A DNA stretch of 64,000 nucleotides, from NCBI GenBank assembly GCA_026874595.1, contig CM049320.1, positions 51,656,714 through 51,720,713 of the forward strand. Reading direction: 5' to 3'. The stretch is from Sipunculus nudus. Lineage: Eukaryota; Annelida; Sipuncula; Golfingiida; Sipunculidae. The first letter of the stretch is position 1. Every line of letters starts with the position of its first letter. Position numbers and translations under genes: made by a program. Below the pieces are notes generated by a model. That model made no database searches. It saw only the letters and a program-made list of their open reading frames with translations, and was not told the DNA's origin. Below, piece after piece: positions 14,201 through 24,389 of the stretch.

Positions 14201-17200
14201 GCTGTCCAGAAGGCTGTAGACTTGACCAGTGACCAGGATACGTTGATTGTGGTCACTGCTGACCACTCACACGTGTTCACCATCGCTGGTTATCCGTTTT
14301 GGACTGATCATATACTCAGTAAGTTGAAAGTGATCCAATTTCATTAAAAAACTTATCACTTTAACCTCTGTATTTCACTAAACGCCTTGGGAATAGACAT
14401 TTTAAATGTAAAGATTAAGGAGAAATTTAAATATTAAAAGCCGCATTATAAATATGCTTCGGCGGGGGTACATTTATTCCCCACAGCCACCTAAGGTCCG
14501 CCCATCAGCTATATCGGATTGGAGGTTGTGACATGTTTCAAGACAAGTTCCCTTGATAGCTCGAAGTTTCTTATGTGAAATATAATTTTTACAATGCGTG
14601 AGAAAAGTGTAAATATGCCTGGTGAACAAATACAAGATATGAGTTGAAATAACAAAAAAATAGGAGTATTATGAGCGCTTACTATAATTTAGAATGTAAT
14701 TCAAACAAAACACGAATATATTTCGTCATAACATCACGCTGTTAGTTAGAATGAGGATGTGTTAAATAAACATATGCATGTAAAACCGAAATATAATAAT
14801 TTATGCATGCATGCCCAATATCCCCCAGCGAAATTATTAAAATGTATAAACAATGTTTGTAATTTTGCTCATTTAAGGTACTAATTGTTTACTTTATGCT
14901 TCTTTTGCGCAGGCGCACCCGGCAAGGGACTGGACGGGAAACCTTACACAACACTTGGCTACGCAAACGGCCCTGGTTACTCTAGCAACAAGAACGAGAC
15001 TACAAACGAACGTATCGATCTCAGTAATGTTAATACAAGTGAGTGATTTTTATCACCACTTTTTAAAAATAATCGCACAAATGTCTAGTCAGTCAGTTAT
15101 ATAATAATTAGAACCGGTTTTGCCCATAATCAGAACTACAGAGTTAACTCAGGTTTTCCAATAATGACATCCGCATTATTAAATATCTAATAATGTATTA
15201 TTATAAATGGTTCATTTCAGTTTCTTAAGGCATATGCCTCAAGGCATAATTCTTTGTTTCTTTTACGCAAATGCAAACTATAAATATAAAAGTCTTAGCT
15301 CATTGTGGACAGATAGATCATAATTCTATGGGGAGTTATATGCAACCAATACGTGAATTACAGCGCTATTGAGTATTATCACAGTGACATTAAAAAAAAA
15401 ATTACTGTATTATTGTTGTCAACTATGCAGCATGAGGTTATTTCAAGGGAAACAGGGTCTAAGGATAGGGTGGTGGGTTATTTTCTCCGCGATGGACAAG
15501 GGGTCGGGCATGGGAGATGGGCCACCTTCAACTCTCGTATGATTTTTTTTTAAATTTAGGATGCATTTGTGCAACCTTGTGTGGCTGCTTTTAAGTTATT
15601 TCTATTAACAGTTTATTTTGGTCTGCAGCGCCCCCTATATCCACCACTTTTAATCAGCCAAAAGTTCAATGGAAAAGAAGAAGCCGTTTATATTGCCACT
15701 TCCGATAACAAAAATGGCCAAGGTTTAGGTGATCAGCGTTATTTGTATGTGGGCGTTTGTGTATTGTTTGCTTCCTTGTTGTAAAAGAAAGATAATCCTT
15801 GTTTATGTCTTGCAATAGCTTGATACGTTCACAAAGTGACACAGTCTTTGCCACCAAGATAGGATTAGTAAATTGCTAGATTAAAAGCGATGTAAATCCT
15901 CTCAGGCTGTGCGGTCACTCACACACAGAACACTGACGACTGGATAGATAAATTGATTACAGTGGAACCCCACAATTACGACCACCCTGGGGACTGAGCA
16001 AAGTGGTCGTAATTTGGGGGTGGTCGTACTTGTGAAACTCAAACCATGGTTGCTTATAACACGCCGATGTTTAATGTGTATCAATGCGTACCTATTGCAT
16101 AGCTTTAATGTGAATTGTCACAAAATGTTTTACTTTGCGGAGGACCCATATTATGAATGTTTTGTCTTGTGTCGCTGAAAAGAAAACAATTTTTTTATAT
16201 ATTTAGTCATGATTGAAATTAATATTAATGTACACATACGTTTTGACTGAAGATTCACACATAATTACACAAGAGGCTATACGAAAACAACCTACTGAAT
16301 ACATATCTAGGTCGTTAAATTGACCAATGAGGATCGAACAATATGTGATGAGTATAGAATTCTTGAGCTCTCACCCCCGCACTTAGGGTAGCTGTAATCC
16401 AGGTGATCACTGAGGGGTAATAAGCATCGTTAGCCCAAGACCCAAGGGCAGTTAGCCAGGCAGACCGGCTTATTAAGTAATCAAGGCGACGGTGACCCTC
16501 TTTGATCTATCACTTACGCCTCAATAAGTCTCGGCACGGACACTATGCACGAACGAGTCAGGAAGATATGCGGGACCAGATTAACACTCGGGTTGGGTAA
16601 CATTGTCACCCTCTTTGATCTTTCGTTTAGGCGCCTGTGATAATTGTTCTTTCAGTACTTCTCGGCGGTGGTCGCATTAGCGGGGTCGCATTAGCGCTAG
16701 GGCCAGGAGATCTGGTCGTAATTCTGAATTCAGGGGTGGTCGTAATTTTGAGTCATTTATAAACATTGATTAACTAAAAAAAATTCGGGACCAAGCAAAG
16801 TAGTCGTAACTGTGGGGTGGTCGTAATTGTGGGGTGGTCGCAAGGCGGGGTTCCCCTGTATTTAAATGAAGTTTATTGGTATGGCTTTACAGTTCACATG
16901 TACAATCTGTTTGCTGATCCCAGAGTCCAATCGACCAGCAAATAGAAACTCCCCCAAACCACAATGGGAGATTAATGTTTGCTGGCTGGGAGTCAACTAA
17001 CTTTCCGTATCAACTCGTGCTCTTCTCAAAAAGTCCACTCTAGATATCTGCAAACAACCGTTGAACATCTCCCTTCTGTTCGTTGAACATCTCAGACCGC
17101 TATTGGCTCACTGTGCCTGTCACCCATAAATGGCCTGTTATTGATACTGAATAATTAATTCTGCTTAAAAGTACAATATTTCACCCTGAGTTTTCTTACT

Positions 17201-17890
17201 AACACCTCCGTGCACCAGGAGGACTTATCTAACTGGCACCAGGTAAATTACAATCATTCCGCAGGTCCGGCACATCTGGCGATAAATTTATTACATAACC
17301 CCGTGCCACGCAGGTTATTCTCTGTTTGACATAGCAGCAAACACCTACCTGACAATTAAAAGGACAAATACTCATACCTGAAGCGTCTAAATATGATAAA
17401 TATATTCCTACACTACCCGACATTCACCAATGAAAACATGACTTATATGAAATGCATTCAAACATATATACATACATAATGGAACATCAAATAGTATATA
17501 CAACATTCAGTCACCCATTGTGTATGGGAACTCTACAACGAGTCAAACTTTCTCGGTAATATGTATATAATTTTCTCATTTCCAGCTTCAAAAGATTATT
17601 TACAAGACACCAACGTGCCGCTGAGATCTGAGACACATGGCGGGGAAGATGTTCTTATTTACGCCCGAGGACCTCTAGCGCATCTTTTCAATGGCGTCCA
17701 CGAACAGAGCTACATTGCGCATGTCACTATGTACGCATCCTGTGTCGGACCAAACAAAGACCACTGCAAAGGAGGCCAAAAAACGCCCCCAGACTGCCCG
17801 GTCTCGTCAGCCAGTCGGTTTCCTGTTCCGGGTTACGTCATTTTCTTGGTGTCTACACTAGTTACAAAAATGCTTAACAGGTGTCGCTGA
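2662..17890 (+). CDS. ALP-A: alkaline phosphatase, 5'-partial (exons 2-10)
   Basis: Alkaline phosphatase is a zinc/magnesium phosphomonoesterase of the cell surface. Exons: 2662-2960, 5721-5901, 6167-6330, 7120-7227, 10664-10775, 11833-11973, 14127-14318, 14913-15038, 17586-17890 (stop TGA). Every junction is GT-AG and the frame stays open for 542 residues. The sequence shows the metal-binding VGDGMG motif (exon 2), the PDSAGTATA nucleophile motif (exon 3), THATPA (exon 4), [14 protein letters not shown] across exons 7/8, TADHSHVF (exon 8) and ETHGGED (exon 10). The C-terminus ends in a hydrophobic stretch followed by NRCR, as in GPI-anchored family members. The signal-peptide exon is not seen in the 2.6 kb upstream; it lies left of the window or was lost. 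Compared with ALP-B the exons differ by only a few residues each. No stop or frameshift is visible, so it may be functional if a first exon exists. Confidence 0.93.
3399..4994 (-). mobile_element. Internally deleted BEL/Pao LTR retrotransposon
   Basis: In ALP-A intron 2, two about 230-bp direct repeats (3400-3632 and 4765-4993), each TG...CA/TA on the minus strand, flank a 1.1-kb interior. Next to the 5' repeat a minus-strand reading frame starts at 4674 ([18 protein letters not shown]...), resembling a BEL gag N-terminus, broken by a stop. Near the 3' repeat, 4300-4100 encodes the C-terminal Pao domain type ([16 protein letters not shown]...RPIQRL). Protease, reverse transcriptase and integrase core are missing. 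A purine run lies just before the 3' repeat and a TGG just after the 5' repeat, as expected for the polypurine tract and primer site. Dead element. Confidence 0.7.
5721..5901 (+). CDS. ALP-A exon 3 (nucleophile serine)
   Basis: 181 bases after acceptor CTGTTTCAG, phase 0 start, donor GTGAGA. It encodes [19 protein letters not shown]; the Ser of PDSAG is the residue phosphorylated during catalysis in this family. Confidence 0.95.
6167..6330 (+). CDS. ALP-A exon 4
   Basis: 164 bases between acceptor CTGTTTCAG and donor GTAAGC. It encodes [18 protein letters not shown] with the animal-type His (mammalian H153 equivalent) and Thr magnesium ligand, then SADRNWES with the substrate-binding Arg (R166 equivalent). 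Confidence 0.95.
7120..7227 (+). CDS. ALP-A exon 5
   Basis: 108 bases, 36 codons, phase 0 at both ends, acceptor TTTCGTCAG and donor GTAAAA. It encodes [20 protein letters not shown], a conserved family segment; NTT is a possible N-glycosylation site. Confidence 0.94.
7990..9620 (+). repeat. Satellite-like array with DR1 motifs in ALP-A intron 5
   Basis: Tandem units of about 145 bp, in two alternating types (about 290-bp pair), each with AGGTCAAAGGTCA or AGGTCAAAGGTGA. Units start at about 8507, 8652, 8798, 8941, 9087, 9230, 9407 and 9555. Recurrent text includes 'GGATTTCAAACTTGACTTAT' and 'ATCTGTCCAAAAATTAG'. It is absent from ALP-B intron 5, so it was inserted or expanded after duplication, or lost there. 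Confidence 0.85.
10060..10155 (+). repeat. 21-bp minisatellite with TGACGTCA (short form)
   Basis: Three to five units containing 'CAGTTACATGACGTCA', with perfect TGACGTCA at 10098 and 10119. It is the contracted counterpart of 29983-30320 in ALP-B. Confidence 0.8.
10664..10775 (+). CDS. ALP-A exon 6
   Basis: 112 bases, acceptor TTGTACAAG, donor GTACGT after ATG G. It encodes [10 protein letters not shown] to DHNQVDYLM and joins in frame to the LFEPGHM segment of exon 7. Confidence 0.94.
11095..11202. repeat. (AT)n-rich microsatellite
   Basis: Interrupted AT dinucleotides in ALP-A intron 6. Confidence 0.95.
11833..11973 (+). CDS. ALP-A exon 7
   Basis: 141 bases, acceptor CTGTTCAG, donor GTAATT. 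It encodes [16 protein letters not shown] to FFLEVE; the last Glu is the equivalent of the mammalian E311 magnesium ligand. A long minisatellite begins about 40 bases after the donor. Confidence 0.95.
12009..13935 (+). repeat. 57-bp minisatellite in ALP-A intron 7
   Basis: Head-to-tail alternation of a 30-base unit (CCTTGTCGTAGCACCATTATTGTCGTAATT type, split here as CCTTGTCGTAGCACC + ATTATTGTCGTAATT) and a 27-base unit (with TATCATTGTCC), plus extra 30-base units. It is regular to about 13720, then degenerate. It begins about 35 bases after the exon 7 donor. Both units are multiples of three, so long stop-free frames arise on the minus strand; these are not genes. Confidence 0.95.
14127..14318 (+). 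CDS. ALP-A exon 8 (metal-binding core)
   Basis: 192 bases, acceptor TTGACAG, donor GTAAGT. It encodes [10 protein letters not shown] (zinc ligands Asp and the last His) and [11 protein letters not shown] (zinc-2 ligands Asp and His). Confidence 0.96.
14913..15038 (+). CDS. ALP-A exon 9
   Basis: 126 bases, acceptor TTTTGCGCAG, donor GTGAGT. It encodes [23 protein letters not shown] and a variable NET-containing surface loop (crown-type region). Confidence 0.94.
15960..16858. mobile_element. Mariner-type MITE in ALP-A intron 9
   Basis: 899 bp with terminal inverted repeats CAGTGGAACCCC... and ...GGGGTTCCCCTG (11 of 12 match), flanked by TA on both sides. Sub-terminal copies of 'GGTCGTAATT' occur at both ends. 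No transposase; non-autonomous. Confidence 0.75.
17586..17890 (+). CDS. ALP-A exon 10 with stop and GPI-type tail
   Basis: 305 bases to TGA, acceptor CATTTCCAG. It has ETHGGED (third zinc-1 His), ARGPLAHLF, two cysteine-bearing loops ([15 protein letters not shown]) and a hydrophobic C-terminus ([13 protein letters not shown]) preceded by small residues SSAS, a plausible GPI cleavage region. Confidence 0.95.
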
Positions 17891-17997
17891 TACAGGGTCC
17901 ATGGCGATTCTATGTACTAAATATAGTTTCCATTTTCGTCAGTTTGCTACATTTTGTATTGTTGCCCTTTTGTACAATGTACATTTGTCTTACATCC

Positions 17998-18208
17998 AAT
18001 AAAGTAATATCATATCTGCATATGATTATCAGTGATCATCTGAAAACGGGTAATGTGCTCAAACTTAAAATGCTTCGGTTATATCATCATACTAGCTTTA
18101 AGGTTGCATATTTTATTTTAAATCTTTGTCAAGTCGAGGCTCTTAGTTACGATATTTGTCATCGCGAAAGGCATAAACAATAAATTCAGACTTATATTCA
18201 TCAATAAA
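17998..18208 (+). promoter_or_regulatory. ALP-A polyadenylation signals
   Basis: AATAAA occurs at 17998-18003, 18179-18184 and 18203-18208 downstream of the stop. The last two are conserved in the ALP-B 3' flank. The first is altered there, so the two genes may end their 3' UTRs at different places. Confidence 0.6.
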
Positions 18209-18239
18209 GTGACCTTATGAGTACTTACAAATGGTTATT

Positions 18240-18262
18240 TCTACCCCCCCCCCCCCCCCCCC
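18240..18262. repeat. Poly-C run
   Basis: About 19 consecutive C just past the ALP-A polyadenylation signals; ALP-B has a much shorter C run at the matching place. Confidence 0.9.
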
Positions 18263-18886
18263 ATCCCATTTTAGTGATGTTTCTCAGTCACACATTGTCT
18301 CATTATACTGGTACTCCATACACAGAAAATGGGCGTTCTGATTCCATTGTCTTCAGTCCCATTGGTGGTCTTATAACACAGGTTTCACTCGATTGTAAAC
18401 AGCTATTATGTCTTTTTGTTTCACATAAAAAGACGTCATTCTGTGATGATCACATGCCCGACATGACCGCCCATTGATGGGAAGCATACAGAATATAGTG
18501 ATTGTTTTAGTAACTGCATTTCCATCCGCGTATAGTGTTTGTTACTTGTTTGGCAGTGCAATAGTAAGTATATATATGAGCCTAATGATTATATTGGCAT
18601 ATGAAGGATTATATGTGTTACCACTACGTGCATTGGCCATTTGCTTCTTATATTGAATACCGTTTTTTTATTCAAGTGAATGAAATGGACATTTTACGCT
18701 GCAAACCTTTCATATTAATGTTGTATTTTATAAAAAATGCAAAGTGTAAAAATATTTTAACCAATTAAAAATATTATGTTGACTGCTTTTGTGTTATAAT
18801 TGCTAAAATGTATATTTGATCAGACCGTGCTGGAGAAAGGTAAATATTTTAAGTGGAGGTGGTAAAAGTTCATCCAGTAAATCAAT

Positions 18887-18925
18887 ATATATATATATAT
18901 ATATATATACATACGTATATGTATG

Positions 18926-18962
<37 letters not shown>

Positions 18963-19535
18963 GCCCTGCGCGGGACCTACCCCGCGAGCCCCTTAAATTC
19001 GGGCTGACCTTTTGTGGGGTGGGGCGGGCGGGCAAAAAAAAAAAATTACCTGCGGGGCAGGGCGGGTGCGGGCTGAAAGCTGGGATATGCGGGGCGTGGC
19101 GGGCTACATGATATTTTAATGCGGGTTTCTGCGGGCCAAAAACATGGTTAGAGCAAGAAGATGATTACTTTAACTTTAGTACTGCAGGTCTGTTTATGTT
19201 CCTTCGATTATTCCATTTTCTGAATTAGTCTACTGCACTTGTGAAATAGAAAAATCCAGAGTTTTGAGACAGATTTTTCTTTGCAGGGACCACTGTTCAT
19301 AATATTGTACAAATGAACCTTGCAATATTGTTGTTTATTTTGACAGCTCGGTAGGCCTGTAGGTTGAATGCGGGCTAAACCTGCGGGGCGGGGCGGGGCG
19401 ATTTATTTTTCATAGGTGCGGAGCAGTGCGGGCGGGTTTTGACAACTGCGGGGCAGGGCGGTTGCGGGCTGAAGGTTTGTTTTGCGGGGCGGGTGCGGGC
19501 TCTAAATTCAAGCCCACGCAGGGTTGTAATATATA

Positions 19536-19582
<47 letters not shown>
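18887..19582. mobile_element. GC-rich hAT-like MITE inside an (AT)n tract
   Basis: 18960-19527 is a G/C-rich island with repeated 'GCGGGGCGGGTGCGGGCT' words. Ends AGAGCCCTGCGCGGG... and ...CCCACGCAGGGTTGT are inverted matches of the CAGGG...GCGGG type used by hAT elements. AT dinucleotide runs lie directly on both sides (18887-18958, 19528-19582). No transposase frame. Confidence 0.6.
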
Positions 19583-19586
<4 letters not shown>

Positions 19587-21500
19587 GATTAAGACACTTT
19601 GGTCTGGAAGTAGTCCGCTTTTCGTCAGCACTGTAGTTCACTTTACAAAAACGCCCAGATCGGTTCAATCAATAAAACATGAGTTTGTTGTACCAACTTG
19701 GTTTTTGAATGTGCTAAAAAAGTGATATTTCGTGGGCAGGATGGGTCAAGTGGTTGCAAGACAGGCCGAACACAGAGTAAAAACGGATTTGCCTGTACGC
19801 ACTAGGAACCGGTTTATTGCAAACCGGACTACTGTAGACCAGCTTTCAAGTGGACCCCTGTAAACCGTACTGATGCGGATAAGAGGCCTACTGCAAACCG
19901 AGGAGAACTATTTACGATCCGGGTTATTTGGTAGTGAGGATACAGCCTATAACGGCTACGTAAGGTGCGTAATTACTACTTATCAAGATATTTGTTGTGA
20001 GGTGTCCCTCATATCATCTTTTCCCCGACAAGTGCCTGTTCGTGCGACTGTCCCAGGCGGAAGCAAGCAGTTATTCGGAACCGTTCATTATACTAGTATA
20101 TATCTCATTACTAAAATAATCAATCCCATTCAAATTACATAACTCTGAATAAGGTAGAGTCGCCCAGGAAGATATTAGCAGTTCAAATGACCATTCACTA
20201 CAAATGATTATGACATTGAATAGAGAAGTCATATTGAACGCATCTTACTCTTATCTTAGGACTTGGGCATGGTCACAAAATAGCGTAATTCCGCTCTTTA
20301 CGTACTCCCCTTGGCACCAAACTCTCCCCGCAGATAGATTATCACCATAAGTAGGCTTTACACACTGTCCCCGGAGTTCTTTTGCGTCGCTTAATAATAA
20401 TATGCGTGAAAATAATGTGACTAGATACCCAGCTACAGTGTAGTTCCCTTAATTCTTACTGTTCCCTAGAAGTTATTATCACAGATTTGTCAGCCTTATA
20501 CTAAACAGACTCTGTATTTAAAATATATCTGTCCCATCATACCATAGAGACTGAAGCAACCATAGGTACATCTACGAAAGGTAATTCGCCATTATTAAGC
20601 AGTAACTGTGTGCATATGGCGTTTGGGCTTTGAAGTTTAGTTTGCGTCATCTTTACTTTCGACAAATTGAAACTGTTTTTCCTGTTTTTTGCTCTGCTTG
20701 CGGCGGAACAAAATTTCACAAAAAAAGTCACACAACTGTCGGATCACGGAGGCACAGGGCCTCAGTCGCTGATTCAGAGCAACAAACTACTTTCTGCCCT
20801 GGTACATTCGTAGTTGCCGACAGATGGTGCGATGGTCCTTTCAAAAATAAATTGAAATATCTCTGGATTGATAGAGAAAAACAACGGAAAACGACCGACC
20901 TCAGGACACGCTCTGCAACATTCCCAACATTTAAAAGCCTTAATCGTGCATATCCCGGGCGTGGCCACTGAGGAGTTTCGTGACAAAAGTCCAGTGTCAC
21001 CACCGTCAATTATAATATAGATTGTGTAAGCACTGATATATGAGGCAAAATTGTATGTACAAGCTGTCTCAGCGTGCAATAGAGTCGCAGTGCTTACTGT
21101 TTGTACAGGATGAGGGATGTATTGTCTCTAAATCTTTTTAAGCAATCAAATAGTTCAACACATTTTAGCTCCGAAATTCTTTAAAAGTGGATTTCTGTCA
21201 GGTAACTGTTTAACACGCATTGTCATATGTTTGATTTTGTGACGTATTATTAAGACATAATAAAAAAAGATACAGGGGAAAATACTATACCTAAATATTT
21301 TATATTTTTACCGATATAACTATTTTAACTTTTTAGTGTCATTGACAATTTAGTAAATATGATGTTTTAGTTGTAAAGCGCATTTGAAACATACGTGTAA
21401 AAATAGCGCTATACGAAATAAATATAGTTATAGTTATAAATATTCATTGGCCTGTACACCATAATTTGCACATTAATCTTGCTTGGGCCGAAATCAGCAT
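19583..21500. other. Spacer between ALP-A and ALP-B, no gene seen
   Basis: Short ORFs up to about 113 residues occur on both strands (for example 20630-20971 and 20728-21009), but they overlap in opposite frames and show no motif I recognise. Confidence 0.5.
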
Positions 21501-21503
21501 CGG

Positions 21504-21900
21504 TTTGTGCTATAGCGGCGTTAACCGGGTGCGCGGTATGCAGTATGCGGAAAGCGGTATGAGAAAAAGATTTTTCGCTCTAGATATTTTATCATAAAGC
21601 GTTTACCGACCCGCGGTATGCGGTATGCAGCATGAGACACGCGGTAAAGTAGAAATCTCAGGGGAGAATTGGATCTGCATACTGCGCCCGCGATAGCGCC
21701 CATGGGATCTGGTTACCATATGCATGAACAACAAATACACGCGACCTAGCCGGATTTGACATCATCGGGTCCATATCGTATTGTTTTACCGCCCGCCAAG
21801 TAAATGCTCCATGCGATTTTATATCGCATTCTGCATATCACGTCCTGCTGCCGCACTCCGCATATCGCATACCGCGGCCGGTAAACGCAGCTAACACAAA
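21504..21900. mobile_element. MITE with GCGGTATGC-rich ends
   Basis: 397 bp. The left end TTTGTGCTATAGCGGCGTT and the inverted right end TTTGTGTTAGCTGCGTTTA match over more than 30 bases with small gaps. Both ends carry words such as GCGGTATGC. No coding capacity. Confidence 0.6.
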
Positions 21901-22324
21901 TAAATGCAATACTGCTAGCTTGACCATTCATCCGTTTTCCGGTTTCACATTTCACAGATTTAAATATAGTGAACAATTTTCCAGGCGATTTGCGTAAATA
22001 ACATGCTCGCTAAAGTTAGGTGTACGTCAATTAGAGAAATTTGAGTGTCGCCAAAAAATTACCTTTTTTCAAGTATTCCAACACTAAGACGTTTACACTT
22101 CTTAATCGACTGAATCTATAAACAACTTTGTTACAAATGCATACGTGTAACACGTATTGTTCAGGCACAACAGAACCCTTCTTGCTTGCCACATACTAGT
22201 AAGTTGTCATCTATTTACTCTGATACGGTCAGCTGTATATCAGAATCTCCTGTGTTGTTTTGAGATTTGGGGAAAACCTTCAAGTTATATTCAACCAAAT
22301 GAGACCATTTTCTAAACCCACATC

Positions 22325-23640
22325 ACACTAGAGGCGGAATGAGCTGGAATGCCGGAATGAAAATTTTGTGTATATTTCTGGAGTGAAATTCTATAAATTC
22401 TGAATATTCCAAATGAATTCTATAAATTCTGATTGCATTCTGAGCGCATTCCAAATATTTGGGCGTATTCTTGTTGCCAACGCTCAAAACATTCGAGGTG
22501 AATTTGAAGTAGAGAAATATCGAGCGGCATTCAGAGTGTATTCTTACTGCATTATGACTGCATTCTAAATGTTCTTATGGCATTCCAACAGCATTCGAAA
22601 CATTCTGATCGCATACGAGGAAGAACCGAAACGGCAAGCCACTTCAAATCCTGCCAGAATGTTCCAAATACGCCTCGAATGAGCCATTATGCAACTCGAA
22701 TGCATCTTGATTGCTGCCGGAATCTATTTCGATAGTAAACAAATTTAGCTGTTATACACTTCGAATGCCGTCGGAATATTTTGACTGCCCGCTTGAATGT
22801 GGCTCGTGGTCTGAATTTCGATGTAATTCAGAACATCACCAAATCGCATTAAAAAATGCGGCCAGCTGCCGATGGAACGTCAGTCGCATTTGAAGAATCG
22901 CCTGGTGAACTTCACGTCATGCCGCCAAGAAGGAAGGGAGCCATCCTGTGGTAGTTGAAGAAGGACTGTTGGTTTTCCTTCAGTCTGCATTAATGTCTTT
23001 ATACAGCCTCCTCCTCTCCTCTGCCAGCCATGGTCGTGCCTGATAACTTCTAGGTCTTTTCCTCCTGTTTCTCCTCATGTCATTCTCTGCATCTCTTTCA
23101 AGTAGTTCTTGCTGGATGAGCTGAATCTGGAATAAAGCAACATTGCCCAGGGGGGCGAATTTGCTGGGTCTGATCAAAATACTAGAGTCGACAACATTTA
23201 ATAACCTATCGCTTACCATTTTGGCGGCATTCTTGATACACTCGAGTCATTCGTGTTATAATCTAGGTAAATTGTAAGTTCATTTTATTATTCGAACTGC
23301 ATTCTGTTTGAACCATGATTGGCGGCCATTCGAGAAGTGTTCTGACTGCGTTCGAGGTGAATTCGTACAGAATTCGAGACACCTTCCGACCAGACTTATT
23401 CGGCCAGCAATCGAACCGCACTCGTACGGCGTTCAAAGTGCATTCACAATATCCTGATAGCATTCTAACAGCATTCTAACTATTCCAGCTGTGTTCCAAC
23501 TACATTCGAAAGCTAATACACCCGGAATGTGCAAGAATAATTCGAGGCGTGTTCCTAGCGCATTCTAAGTATTCCAACAGCATTCTTACAAAGCTGGAAG
23601 AATGTAGGTCAAATTGGAATTCCCTCCCATGTGTAGCGCG
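22325..23640 (-). mobile_element. Decayed element with GAATGC-rich ends, PIF/Harbinger-like remnant
   Basis: Dense GCATTCTGA/GAATGC words fill 22325-22900 and 23230-23640. Between them, minus-strand 23219-22980 encodes 79 residues ending in a basic RRNRRKRPRSYQARPWLAEE stretch. This resembles the lead-in to PIF/Harbinger DDE nucleases (arginine-rich, then RPWL). The catalytic domain is not visible. Family call is tentative. Confidence 0.35.
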
Positions 23641-23927
23641 AATTTTGAATATTTCTTCATTCAGGCCTGTTCTTCTTGATGCTTGCTGATTCCGAATAAG
23701 TGCGACGGGGTATAAGCGTATGTAATAACAGAGTTATCGCAGCGCGAGGGTTCAATGTGACCCCAGATCACGCGTGGGAGTCCATACATGGCGTGGTGTC
23801 ACTGACGTAGGTTCAGTTATAATGATAGTTCTCGGTTGGTGTTCCACCGTTCAGTGTAGTTTTCTTTCTAATTTGAGTTTTATTACAGTGAACTGACGAA
23901 GAATTTCTCTGCTCCTCAATATACAAG

Positions 23928-23988
23928 ATGGCTAATGTTAGAACTGTCCTGATAGTAGCTACGACCGTTGAACTAGCACTTGAAGATC
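23928..23988 (+). pseudogene. Orphan ALP signal-peptide exon
   Basis: 61 bases from ATG to GAT C|GTGAGT, the same phase and exon end as ALP-C exon 1. It encodes MANVRTVLIVATTVELALED; the start, the TVL run and the -LED end resemble ALP-C's MAVVNTVLV...AFGD. An acceptor-like TTTTATTACAG sits 37 bases upstream. No ALP exon 2 on + follows until ALP-C at 52999, with ALP-B in the opposite direction between. A Glu interrupts the hydrophobic core. It is most likely the remnant of a lost or partial fourth copy; a distant alternative first exon is less likely. Confidence 0.6.
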
Positions 23989-24000
23989 GTGAGTTCGCCA

Positions 24001-24002
24001 AC

Positions 24003-24037
<35 letters not shown>

Positions 24038-24038
24038 A
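24001..24038. repeat. (CA)n microsatellite
   Basis: About 19 CA units with one AAAC interruption, 12 bases past the donor of the orphan ALP exon. Confidence 0.95.
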
Positions 24039-24092
24039 AACAACCCCATATACATATTCCAGTTAAATAGTCTCATAAAATACTGGTCCCTG

Positions 24093-24275
24093 ACTGGCGG
24101 CACTGGACCCCAACTGGCGGCACTTGACCCTGACTGGCGGCACTGGGCCCCGACTAGCGGCACTTGACCCTGACTGGCGGCACTGGGCCCCGACTAGCGG
24201 CATTCGACCATGACTGTCGGCACTGGGCCACGACTGGCGGTACTGGTAACCAACTTGCAACACTTGACGCTGGAC
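24093..24275 (+). repeat. 20-bp minisatellite
   Basis: Nine units of CTGGCGGCACTGGACCCCAA type, alternating CTTGACCCTGA and CTGGGCCCCGA variants; the last units are degenerate. Confidence 0.92.
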
Positions 24276-24315
24276 AATTAGAATACATCTATTTGAAATC
24301 TTACGTCTCTTTTTC

Positions 24316-24350
24316 TCTCTTCTTCTCTCTCTCTCTCTCTCTCTCTCTCG
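24316..24350. repeat. (TC)n microsatellite
   Basis: CT/TC dinucleotide run of about 30 bases. Confidence 0.9.
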
Positions 24351-24389
24351 ACCGTCGAATAATTCATTATATTGTACATTACATAATGT

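Larger units (their letters stand above)
1920..18950 (+). repeat. Left arm of the ALP inverted duplication
   Basis: Alignable by eye, inverted, to 25080-35495: upstream of exon 2 (for example the 'CCTACTCTGCGCTAC' stretch near 2000), through introns, exons, 3' UTR and downstream flank ('CTGGAGAAAGGTAAATATT' near 18830). It is longer than the other arm because of insertions. The outer edge, at about 1920, falls inside intron 1. Confidence 0.85.

Noticed and set aside
20630-21079. Overlapping ORFs of about 100 residues on both strands in the spacer
   Set aside because: No recognisable motif, no splice or start context, and strong overlap between opposite frames.
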